Below, one piece after another: positions 57,412 to 64,000 of a stretch of 64,000 bases of DNA. Every line of letters starts with the position of its first letter. Position 1 is the stretch's first letter. The notes beneath the pieces are model-generated. The model was not told the DNA's origin. It did not search any database and was given only the letters and a program-made list of their open reading frames with translations. The DNA lies in assembly GCF_001610975.1 (NCBI RefSeq), contig NZ_CP013342.1, forward strand, positions 3,791,001 to 3,855,000, in the 5' to 3' direction. The translations under genes were made by a program, and so were the position numbers. Source of the stretch: Sphingopyxis terrae subsp. terrae NBRC 15098 (lineage in GTDB: Bacteria > Pseudomonadota > Alphaproteobacteria > Sphingomonadales > Sphingomonadaceae).

Positions 57412-58680
57412 TGACGTGACCCCCTGATTTTCCTCCAACAGTGATTAGAGTCCGGTCTTGAAGGAAGGACGGACAGATGAAGCGTTTGAGGTTTTCGGAA
57501 GAGCAGATCATCGGGGTGTTGAAGGAAGCGGAGGCGGGCGCGAAGACCGGCGAGCTGGCGCGGCGACACGGGGTGTCGGAAGCAACGATCTACAACTGGA
57601 AGGCCAAGTATGGCGGCCTTGAGGTGTCGGAGGCGAAGCGGCTACGCTCGCTCGAGGACGAGAACGCGAAGCTGAAGCGGTTGCTTGCGGACTCGATGCT
57701 GGACAATGCGGCGCTGAAGGATCTTCTCACAAAAAAATGGTGACGCCCGCCGTTCAGCGGGAAGCGGTCGCCCATCTCCAGGCTTGCCATGGGATGAGCG
57801 AGCGGCGGGCGTGCCGTGTCACAGGCGCCGATCGGAAGAGCATGCGCTACCGGTCGCAGCGTGGCGACGATGCCGAGGTTCGGGAGAAGCTGCGCGAGTT
57901 GGCGCAGCAGCGTCGCCGGTTCGGTTATCGGCGCCTGCATATCCTGCTGCGCCGGGAGGGCGTGATGATCAACAGGAAGAAGACCCAGCGCCTGTATCGA
58001 GAGGAGGGGCTGATGGTCCGACGAAGACGCAACCGGCGCCGGGCGATCGGTGCGCGGGCGCCCGCACCGGTGCTCGCGCTGCCGAACCAGCGGTGGAGCC
58101 TCGACTTTGTGCATGATCAGATGGCGTCAGGTCGGCGGTTCCGGGTGCTCAACATCGTGGACGATGTCACGCGGGAGTGCCTGCGCGCGGTGCCCGACAC
58201 GTCGATCTCCGGGCGCCGGGTCGTGCGCGAGCTCAGCGATCTGATCGAGGAGCGCGGCAGACCGGGGATGATCGTCAGCGACAATGGGACCGAGCTGACA
58301 TCGAACGCGGTGCTCGCATGGTGCGGTGAGGTCGGGGTCGAGTGGCATTATATCGCGCCGGGCAAGCCGATGCAGAACGGCTATGTCGAGAGCTTCAATG
58401 GCCGGATGCGCGATGAGCTTCTGAACGAGACGCTGTTCCTCGACCTCGATCATGCCCGCACAGTGATCGCGGCCTGGGCCGAAGATTACAACCAGGCGCG
58501 GCCACACTCGGCCCTTGGATATGAGACACCGGCGGCGTTCGCCGCCGAACTGCATAAGCAATGGCCTGTGCAGCTACGCCCTTCGGGCTCCGCTGCACAG
58601 GCCATTGCTTACACTGCGCTCATGCGCAACAAAGCTGCTGGGCTCTAATCCCCGCTGGTGGAAACCAGGGGGTCACGTCA
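57412..58680 (+). mobile_element. IS407-like IS3-family element, copy 2
   Basis: Same 15-bp inverted ends and CGTG flanks (57408-57411, 58681-58684) as the element at 51249; it reached this place by the segmental duplication and not by transposition, since its surroundings are duplicated too. Confidence 0.92.
57477..58648 (+). CDS. IS407-like transposase OrfA/OrfB, copy 2
   Basis: OrfA 57477-57743 and OrfB 57737-58648, identical in translation to copy 1, with the same seven-A slippage site at 57731-57737. DDE residues are intact. Confidence 0.9.
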
Positions 58681-59596
58681 CGTGCTTTCGCACGGGGTTA
58701 TAGAATTTCGATGTAGTCGAACTCATCCTGCCGAGCTTCTGCGCGGGTTTTTTATGTCCGCCTTCGGATCCGTTCGCGTTTGAGCAGGTTAAGGAAGCTC
58801 TCAGCGAACGCATTATCATGGCAGTTCCCGCGCCTGCCCATTGAGTGCTTGAGATTGTGGGCATGGAGGAGCCAGGTTCATTCGCGGGAGATAAACTGTG
58901 AGCCCTGATGGAGTGGATCAGAACTACGTTCTTCGGCTTTCTGCGCCACACCGCTATCAGCAGTGCCTGGCAGACCAGATCAGCGGTCTGCCGACTTTGT
59001 ATCTGCCAACCAACCACCGCCGTGAATAGAGATCGATCACCACTGAGAGGTAAGCGAAGCCCTCATGCGTTCTGATGAAGGTGGTGTCTGTTACCCATGC
59101 TGCGTCGGACGCTGACACTGCAAACTGGCGATCCAACGTATTGTCGATCACAACTGATGGCGTGCCACAATAGCTGTCTGGACGCCGCTTATAGCCAACT
59201 TGAGCTTTGATCCCGGCTTGCCATGCAAGGCGAGCCACACGGTTGGGACAGCTCTGCTCACCCTGATCAAGCAGAACATCATGCAGATGCGGTTGCCGTA
59301 CACCCTGCCACTCTTCCCGTGCCTCGTGGATGAGCTTGGTCTGTCGGGCATCTTCCTGCGCCCTCTGAATCAACTTATGAGACCTGACCCTGGCTGGGAA
59401 GTGTCTCGGGATCGACGCTGGAGCCAGACATGCAACGGTTCCTAACAACGAATCACTTCGCAGGCAGCGACCGCGAGCAGTTGAATTGGCTGATGGGCTT
59501 CTCGCGCCTGAACATGAGGCCTGTAGCAGCCCGCAATAGCCGAGGTTCTTGTCTGAATTTTCCAATCCAAGGGAGATCCCGGCCGCGCACGAAGTT

Positions 59597-59611
59597 GAAT
59601 GAATCTGTCAA
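59597..59611 (+). promoter_or_regulatory. 15-bp shared motif upstream of PEG-carboxylate dehydrogenase
   Basis: GAATGAATCTGTCAA again, 83 bp before the ATG at 59695; matches the pegB upstream site exactly. Confidence 0.5.
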
Positions 59612-59694
59612 AAAACTGACTTCAATGGCAATAGAATAGGTTCGTCGACCCGTTAACTTCTGGTGCTCAAACTGATTTCTGAGGGCATTGAATC

Positions 59695-61338
59695 ATGACT
59701 GAGCAAGCTGGCTACTATGGTAAGAGGCGCAAATGGCATAGCTGGGGATACGAAGACGAGGTCATTTCCCAGGCTGAGGTCAAGGAAATGGCCGTTCGCG
59801 TTGGCAAACGCCTGGGCATTGATGAGCCGGTGGTCTTGTCTGATCCAACGCTCGAGGAAATCGAGTTGAGGGAATCGCGGATCTCCATCCCTGCTTCCTT
59901 GTCGTCTTTTTGTAATTCAGACAAATGGGATCGCGTTTCTCATTCCTACGGCAAGAGCTTCAAGGACCTGACGCGCATTTTTCGGCGAGATTTTACCAAT
60001 CCGCCTGATGTGATTGCCTATCCTCGCAACGAGGCCGAGGTTGCCGCAGTTTTGGATTGGTGCGGTGATAATGGCTATGCGGCAATTCCATATGGCGGCG
60101 GATCAAGTGTCACGGACGGCTTTACTGCCCCGGAGGATTGCGACGGTTCGGTAATTATCGATTTGGGGAACATGAACCAGGTGCTGGAGGTTGACCCGGT
60201 CTCCCGCTGCGCACTTATCCAGGCAGGTACGCTTGGGCCTTCGCTTGAAGATCAGCTAAAGCCGCACGGCCTCACATTGAGACATATTCCGCAATCCTGG
60301 GAGTTTTCATCGCTTGGCGGCTGGATTGCGACGCGTTCTTCGGGCCACTATGCTACCCACCTTACCCATATTGACGATATGGTGCAGAGCCTCAGGGTCG
60401 TAACGCCGCGCGGAACGATAGAAAATCGCAGATTGCCGGGATCAGGTGCCGGCCCGGATCCCGACCGCCTCTTTATCGGTTCTGAAGGCTCGCTCGGGAT
60501 TATCACACAGGCATGGATGAAGCTTCAGGGGCGAGTGGTCTTCCGGGCGAATGCGACCATCACCTTTGACACGTTCTATCAAGGTGCCGCAGCCATTCGG
60601 CAGATCACACAGGCAGGCCTGTTTCCTGCGAATTGTCGTTATCTGGACGCGCAAGATGCCCAGTTTTATGGCGCTGGTGATGGCACAAAATCTGTGCTGC
60701 TGCTTGGCTTTGAATCTGCGGATCATCCCGTGGATGTCTGGCTGGAGCGCGGCGTTGAAATTTGCCAGGACCACGGCGGTGAAGTCGTGACCAAGACCGG
60801 ATCGGGCGGCGATGCCTTGAAGTCAAGCCGCAGCGGCGCGCAGGGGAATTGGCGCGAGCAATTCCGTTACCTGCCGCGATTGATGCATACGCGCGCTGCG
60901 ATGGGCGTGGTCAGCTTTACCTTTGAAACGGCCTATACCTGGGACAAATTCGAAGCCGTGGACACGGAAATTATTCGCCGGGTCAGCGAGGCGCAAAAAG
61001 CGCTGACCGGCGGTGGCATTGTTTGCCGCAGATTCTCCTTCCTCTATCCCGATGGGCCGGCGCCCTATTATTCCGTCGTTGCGCCTTCCACGCACGAGAC
61101 GAGCCTTGAACATTACCAGGCGCTTTCCGACGTGGCTTCTGATGCGATATCGGAGCTTGGCGCGACAATCACGCACCACCATGCGGTCGGACGCAGCTTC
61201 CGTCCGTGGTACGACAAGGAAGTGGACCCGCTTTTCCGGGATATGTTGGCTGGCGCAAAGAATGCTGTTGATCCAGATTGGATTATGAACCCGGGAATGC
61301 TTCTCGACCGTTCGAATCATCTCAAGATCGTCGGATAA
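59695..61338 (+). CDS. PEG-carboxylate dehydrogenase (FAD-linked oxidase)
   Basis: 547-aa flavoprotein of the FAD_binding_4 / FAD-oxidase_C type, close to alkyl-dihydroxyacetonephosphate synthase in layout. The PCMH-type FAD domain spans about residues 105-285 (VIAYPRNEAEVAAVLDWCGD, AAIPYGGGSSVTDGFTA, IGSEGSLGIITQAWMKLQG). The C-terminal domain ends ITHHHAVGRSF ... VDPDWIMNPGMLLD, with a His-rich motif as in that family. In Sphingopyxis, an enzyme encoded next to the peg operon together with a GST is reported to oxidise PEG-carboxylate, releasing glyoxylate; the assignment follows that context. gst follows by 19 bp. Confidence 0.85.
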   Translation: MTEQAGYYGKRRKWHSWGYEDEVISQAEVKEMAVRVGKRLGIDEPVVLSDPTLEEIELRESRISIPASLSSFCNSDKWDRVSHSYGKSFKDLTRIFRRDFTNPPDVIAYPRNEAEVAAVLDWCGDNGYAAIPYGGGSSVTDGFTAPEDCDGSVIIDLGNMNQVLEVDPVSRCALIQAGTLGPSLEDQLKPHGLTLRHIPQSWEFSSLGGWIATRSSGHYATHLTHIDDMVQSLRVVTPRGTIENRRLPGSGAGPDPDRLFIGSEGSLGIITQAWMKLQGRVVFRANATITFDTFYQGAAAIRQITQAGLFPANCRYLDAQDAQFYGAGDGTKSVLLLGFESADHPVDVWLERGVEICQDHGGEVVTKTGSGGDALKSSRSGAQGNWREQFRYLPRLMHTRAAMGVVSFTFETAYTWDKFEAVDTEIIRRVSEAQKALTGGGIVCRRFSFLYPDGPAPYYSVVAPSTHETSLEHYQALSDVASDAISELGATITHHHAVGRSFRPWYDKEVDPLFRDMLAGAKNAVDPDWIMNPGMLLDRSNHLKIVG

Positions 61339-61357
61339 GGGGAGCAGGTCGCACGCT

Positions 61358-62053
61358 ATGATCGAACTGTTTTTCTGGCCTACTCCCAACGGATACAAGG
61401 CGACGATTGCTTTGGCGGAATTGGGATTGCTTGGCAAAGTTACGCCAATCAATATTCTGGCCGGTGAACAGTTCGATCCGGCATTTCTTAAGATCAGTCC
61501 AAACAACAAGGTTCCCGCCATCATCGATCACGATGGTCCAAATGGCGAGCCGGTTGCGATATTCGAATCTGGCGCCATATTGCTCTACCTGGCTGAAAAG
61601 ACCGGAAAGCTTCTTCCCAAGTCTGAAGTGAAAAGGCTGGAAGCCCTGCAATGGCTTTTCTTCCAGGTGAGTAGCATGGGGCCGATGCTCGGGCAGGCAC
61701 ACCATTTTAGAACATACGCGCCCGAGAAGATCGAATATGCGGTAGACCGCTACACACAAGAGGCCGCTCGCCTTTACAAAGTGCTCGATAACCGGCTGGC
61801 GGATCATGAATATCTGGCGGACGAATTTTCGATAGCCGATATAGCTACGTTCACATGGGTCAGGCCCCGAAAAATGCAGGGCCAGGACCTTGAAGATTAT
61901 CCAAATGTGAAACGTTGGTATGACCAGATCAAGGTTCGCCCGTCTGTCTCTGAGGGCCTGAGTGTTCTGTCCGACAAGATGAAATGGCAAGCTAAGCCCG
62001 GTTCCAAGGAATGGAAATCGATGTTCTCCGGCTCGGAGAAAAAGTCAGATTGA
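61358..62053 (+). CDS. Glutathione S-transferase (Nu-class-like) of the PEG locus
   Basis: 231-aa cytosolic GST. The N-terminal thioredoxin-like domain is IELFFWPTPNGYKATIALAELGLL ... ISPNNKVPAIIDHDG and carries the glutathione-binding FESGAILLYLAEKTGKLLP. The TPNG active-site region and ESGAILLYL resemble the YfcG/YghU (Nu) class. The C-terminal helical domain follows (YADEFSIADIATFTWVRP-like motif LADEFSIADIATFTWV). In PEG degraders the GST next to the carboxylate dehydrogenase is proposed to interact with PEG-carboxyl-CoA metabolism. Co-transcription with the dehydrogenase is likely from the short gap. Confidence 0.88.
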   Translation: MIELFFWPTPNGYKATIALAELGLLGKVTPINILAGEQFDPAFLKISPNNKVPAIIDHDGPNGEPVAIFESGAILLYLAEKTGKLLPKSEVKRLEALQWLFFQVSSMGPMLGQAHHFRTYAPEKIEYAVDRYTQEAARLYKVLDNRLADHEYLADEFSIADIATFTWVRPRKMQGQDLEDYPNVKRWYDQIKVRPSVSEGLSVLSDKMKWQAKPGSKEWKSMFSGSEKKSD

Positions 62054-62221
62054 TCGGTCGGGCTTGCAATGCCTGCAATGAATTGCCCGAGAATCGCCCC
62101 ACCGACGAGTTCGGGATTGTGAAGCAGGCAAAGTTGCCGGTCACGGCGACATTGATGATTCATCGGCATTCGGACAGAAGCCCATGATTTCACATCATAT
62201 TTTTGAACAGGATTTGCCGCG

Positions 62222-62413
62222 ATGCCTTATATCAATGTCCAGTTTACCAAGGGCGCTACCAAGGAAGCCAAGCGAGAGATCGTAAAAGGTGTCACAGATT
62301 TAATGGTGGAGCACCTCGGTAAGAGGCCCGAGCACGTCCATGTCGTGATTCAAGAAGTTGAATTTGAAGATTGGGGGTTCGCCGGAAAACTCGTTGCGGA
62401 GCTGTCAGACTAA
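62222..62413 (+). CDS. 4-oxalocrotonate tautomerase-like protein
   Basis: 63-aa tautomerase of the 4-OT family. The catalytic N-terminal proline follows the initiator Met (MPYINVQFTKGATKEAKREIV). Length, the conserved Lys/Arg pattern (GVTDLMVEHLGKRPEHVHVVIQEV) and the C-terminal GFAGK fit the family. It lies 168 bp after the GST in the same direction. Whether it takes part in PEG catabolism is unknown; family members isomerise enol acids. Confidence 0.85.
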   Translation: MPYINVQFTKGATKEAKREIVKGVTDLMVEHLGKRPEHVHVVIQEVEFEDWGFAGKLVAELSD

Positions 62414-62773
62414 CTGTACCTGATTGAAAATTGGACCCAATTGGGTGCTGTCAGACTTGCTACAGCTCGTCTCCGATTGACAGAGCCATGGCAAGGTCGC
62501 GCTGAGATTAGGCAGCAAGAAACTGCCACTCGCCAAAATCGGCCGTTACTCGCTAATCTAACTCAGCTTCACCAGCAGCAGCTACTGCGTTCGGTGTGCT
62601 CTTCCGTCCCCAGCTTAGAGGGTAGGTTCCAGTGTCATGACCTGCACGGGATCGACGGTTTTGAATTCCCAAGACCAAGGGACGAAGACGATGCCGCTCG
62701 ATTGCCGATCGTGTTAAAGATCGATCGAGTCCGCCGGCAGGAAGAATGGTGTCGCGGGCATCCCACCGGGAGC
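62414..62773. other. Gene-free stretch after the tautomerase gene
   Basis: About 360 bp with no supported gene on either strand. GC rises across it to core-like values, so it may hold the right edge of the PEG DNA. Confidence 0.5.
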
Positions 62774-62779
62774 ATGGCT

Positions 62780-62974
62780 ATGGCGGACGTAACACTGAGC
62801 GCGACACCCAAAGGCAATGGTTTCCAGGCAACCGTGACCTATTCGAGCGGCGTGTCGATCAGTTCAGCGGAAGCCTTTCCGACGAAGGCAGAGGCTATTT
62901 CAGCAGCGGCCATGAAGGTACTCGACATGCCCGATCGGCTGGAGGAATTCGATGCGTCTAACGCCGAGGACTGA
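62780..62974 (+). CDS. Small conserved-looking protein, unknown function
   Basis: 64-aa product: MADVTLSATPKGNGFQATVTY, SSAEAFPTKAEAISAAAMKVLDMPDRLEEFD. The composition is that of a small soluble alpha/beta protein. An ATG two codons earlier (62774) is also possible. I do not recognise the family. Confidence 0.5.
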   Translation: MADVTLSATPKGNGFQATVTYSSGVSISSAEAFPTKAEAISAAAMKVLDMPDRLEEFDASNAED

Positions 62975-63036
62975 TGCTGCAGGGAATGCTCGCGCGATGC
63001 CTACGGGAGCGACAATACGGGACCCGAGCAAAAAGA

Positions 63037-63066
63037 AAGGAGGAAGTCCTGACGGACTTCCTCCTT
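63037..63066 (-). terminator. Perfect 13-bp terminator hairpin
   Basis: AAGGAGGAAGTCC (63037-63049) pairs with GGACTTCCTCCTT (63054-63066) around a TGAC loop. An A-rich tract on its left gives a U tract on the minus strand, so it terminates the gene at 63077-63313. Confidence 0.85.
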
Positions 63067-63076
63067 GTGTGTAGCC

Positions 63077-63313
63077 TCAGAATTCATCGCTCAGCTTTCC
63101 AGGCACTGTGTCGATGACCCGGTCCAGCATGGCCTTGGGCAGTGCGCCGTAATCGCCCTCATCGACCGCGATGTAACCTGCCTCACCATCGGTCAGGACA
63201 TATTGGGTAAAGTAGCTGTGAAGGGACCGGGCATGAGCCTTGTCGAGTGCGGCAACGAAGGCTGCCTGATCTGCCTGGAATGAACCCTGCGCGATATTCA
63301 GTGAAGCGTACAT
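63077..63313 (-). CDS. Small protein, unknown function
   Basis: 78-aa soluble protein: MYASLNIAQGSFQADQAAFVAALDKAHARSLHSYFTQYVL ... GEAGYIAVDEGDYGALPKAMLD. AGGAGGAAAG lies before the ATG, a strong ribosome site, and a strong terminator follows. Not recognised; acidic. Confidence 0.65.
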   Translation of the reverse strand: MYASLNIAQGSFQADQAAFVAALDKAHARSLHSYFTQYVLTDGEAGYIAVDEGDYGALPKAMLDRVIDTVPGKLSDEF

Positions 63314-63639
63314 GATCTTTCCTCCTGATGTTCGATGCGTCGCATCAGGAGCTGCGAGGATGTGGGTGACGGGTCGGGTCAGGGACCGCGCATAGCGCGG
63401 CCGCGAAGCGGCGATGGGGGAAACGATTTTTGCCGGGCTTGCCCGGTAAAAATGGTGGGGCCCCGTCGTCCTTGACGCGGCCCCAAAGCCCGCATCACAC
63501 TTGGACTTTCTGCGAGAGAGACCTCTCCAACGTCAGCGTGAAAAGCACTGGCATCGCGGCAAAAACCGTTTTCCTACATGGCCCCATGCTGGCACTGTCG
63601 CGCGTGGAGGGGACCAACGGCCAGCGAAAGGACAATCTG
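63314..63639. other. Gene-free region
   Basis: 326 bp between divergently placed small genes; it should contain both promoters. No further signal recognised. Confidence 0.45.
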
Positions 63640-63870
63640 ATGGCCAGGTCCAAACCGAGCGCGCGTAATGCGCTCAAAAAACTGCGCGAGCAGCGCGAAG
63701 AACTCGATGCACAGGAGGCCAGGCTCCGTGATGAAGCGGCCGCCGAACTGGGCAAGGTTCTTCTCGAATGCGGAGCCGAGACGATCGAACCGGCGCAACT
63801 GAAGCAGCTCATCCGCGAATCGCTCACCATCGGGATCGACGATGCCCTCAAGCGGCTCTCCCCCGCCTGA
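63640..63870 (+). CDS. DUF6437-like small protein of conjugative elements
   Basis: 76-aa, highly charged helical protein (SARNALKKLREQREELDAQEARLRDEAAAELGKVLLECGAETIEPAQLKQLIRESLTIG) with a basic coiled coil at the start. It resembles small proteins found next to traD and the relaxase gene on sphingomonad plasmids and integrative elements. The ATG at 63640 has GAAAGGA upstream. Family assignment from memory of sequence pattern only. Confidence 0.6.
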   Translation: MARSKPSARNALKKLREQREELDAQEARLRDEAAAELGKVLLECGAETIEPAQLKQLIRESLTIGIDDALKRLSPA

Positions 63871-63936
63871 CACTTCAACCGCGGCGGGGTGCGGGCTCGA
63901 TGCCCCGCCCCGCCGTCCAAGCAGCGAGCACAAAAA

Positions 63937-63968
63937 AAGGCCCCGATGGCGCGAACCATCGGAGCCTT
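63937..63968. terminator. Bidirectional terminator hairpin
   Basis: AAGGCCCCGATGG (63937-63949) pairs with CCATCGGAGCCTT (63956-63968) with one mismatch and a six-base loop, preceded by seven A. A possible minus-strand gene ends at 63987 (TGA) and continues past the window; too short to identify. Confidence 0.7.
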
Positions 63969-64000
63969 GTCATATGCGGGAGGAACTCAGTCCTCGTCGA

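Larger units (their letters stand above)
57340..59565 (-). pseudogene. Degraded IS3-family transposase OrfB, copy 2
   Basis: Same frameshifts, nested IS and C-terminal tail as in copy 1, showing these existed before the duplication. Confidence 0.8.
53850..60012. repeat. Direct tandem duplication, copy 2 (6163 bp)
   Basis: Starts GATGCCTCG (pegA codon 500) and ends GATGTG inside PEG-carboxylate dehydrogenase codon 106, after which the intact gene continues. Same content and order as copy 1. Confidence 0.97.

Noticed and set aside
57412..58680. Second IS copy as an independent transposition
   Set aside because: Its flanks on both sides are identical to those of the first copy for kilobases, so it came with the segmental duplication.
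62441..62779. 5' part of a 177-codon frame before the small gene at 62780
   Set aside because: No ribosome site or family pattern, and the composition changes at the ATG of 62774-62780; taken as intergenic.
63001..63066. Possible CRISPR-like or riboswitch structure
   Set aside because: It is a single perfect hairpin with an adjacent A/T tract placed after a stop codon; a terminator explains it. No CRISPR-type spaced repeat was found in the window.

Overview
The window looks like the chromosome of a Sphingopyxis-type sphingomonad (Alphaproteobacteria). The evidence is GC-rich codon use, typical alphaproteobacterial gene sets (chpT next to cheA, a ctaC-ctaD-ctaB-ctaG-ctaE cytochrome aa3 cluster, yajC-secD-secF) and a polyethylene glycol (PEG) catabolic locus like that described in Sphingopyxis terrae and S. 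macrogoltabida. The GMC dehydrogenase here is 535 residues long, with His467 and Asn511 at the positions reported for the S. terrae PEG dehydrogenase.

Bases 1-37176 are housekeeping core. They hold cheA-chpT (minus), rluD, rpoH, mtgA, rsmB and guaB, an MFS exporter, a GGDEF protein, thrC, the cytochrome c oxidase and assembly cluster (minus, 14957-21431), the plus-strand run pyrE-pdxJ-acpS-lepB-AI-2E transporter, an FKBP isomerase, a frameshifted DUF6456 gene, a Cro-like regulator, a glycosyltransferase, yajC-secD-secF, tRNA-Pro(GGG), an FAD oxidoreductase, a DUF885 lipoprotein-like hydrolase and an AsmA-family protein.

Bases 37179-39686 are a worn junction: an integrase fragment, a LexA/S24-like regulator whose catalytic Ser and Lys are replaced, and a 1.27-kb IS3-family element that cuts the regulator's 5' end.

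Bases 39784-62413 are the lower-GC PEG island. pegB (TonB receptor, broken by one frameshift in a T run), pegC (aldehyde dehydrogenase), pegD (GPH-type permease), pegA (PEG dehydrogenase) and pegE (acyl-CoA ligase) lie in one direction and pegR (AraC regulator) in the other. They are followed by PEG-carboxylate dehydrogenase, a glutathione S-transferase and a 4-oxalocrotonate-tautomerase-like protein. The expected logic is: PEG enters through PegB and PegD, PegA oxidises the terminal alcohol, PegC oxidises the aldehyde, PegE and the GST handle CoA activation of the carboxylate, and the carboxylate dehydrogenase cleaves off C2 units.

The outstanding structure is a direct tandem duplication of exactly 6163 bp (47687-53849 and 53850-60012). 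It contains pegE, a truncated lldD-like gene, pegR, a degraded IS3 element with a younger IS407-like element nested in it, and the 5' end of the carboxylate dehydrogenase gene. The single junction creates an in-frame 142-aa chimera. I found only three differing bases between the copies, all in pegE.

Bases 62414-64000 return to higher GC with small genes (one DUF6437-like) of the sort found on sphingomonad conjugative elements, so the locus may lie in an integrative element that continues beyond the window.
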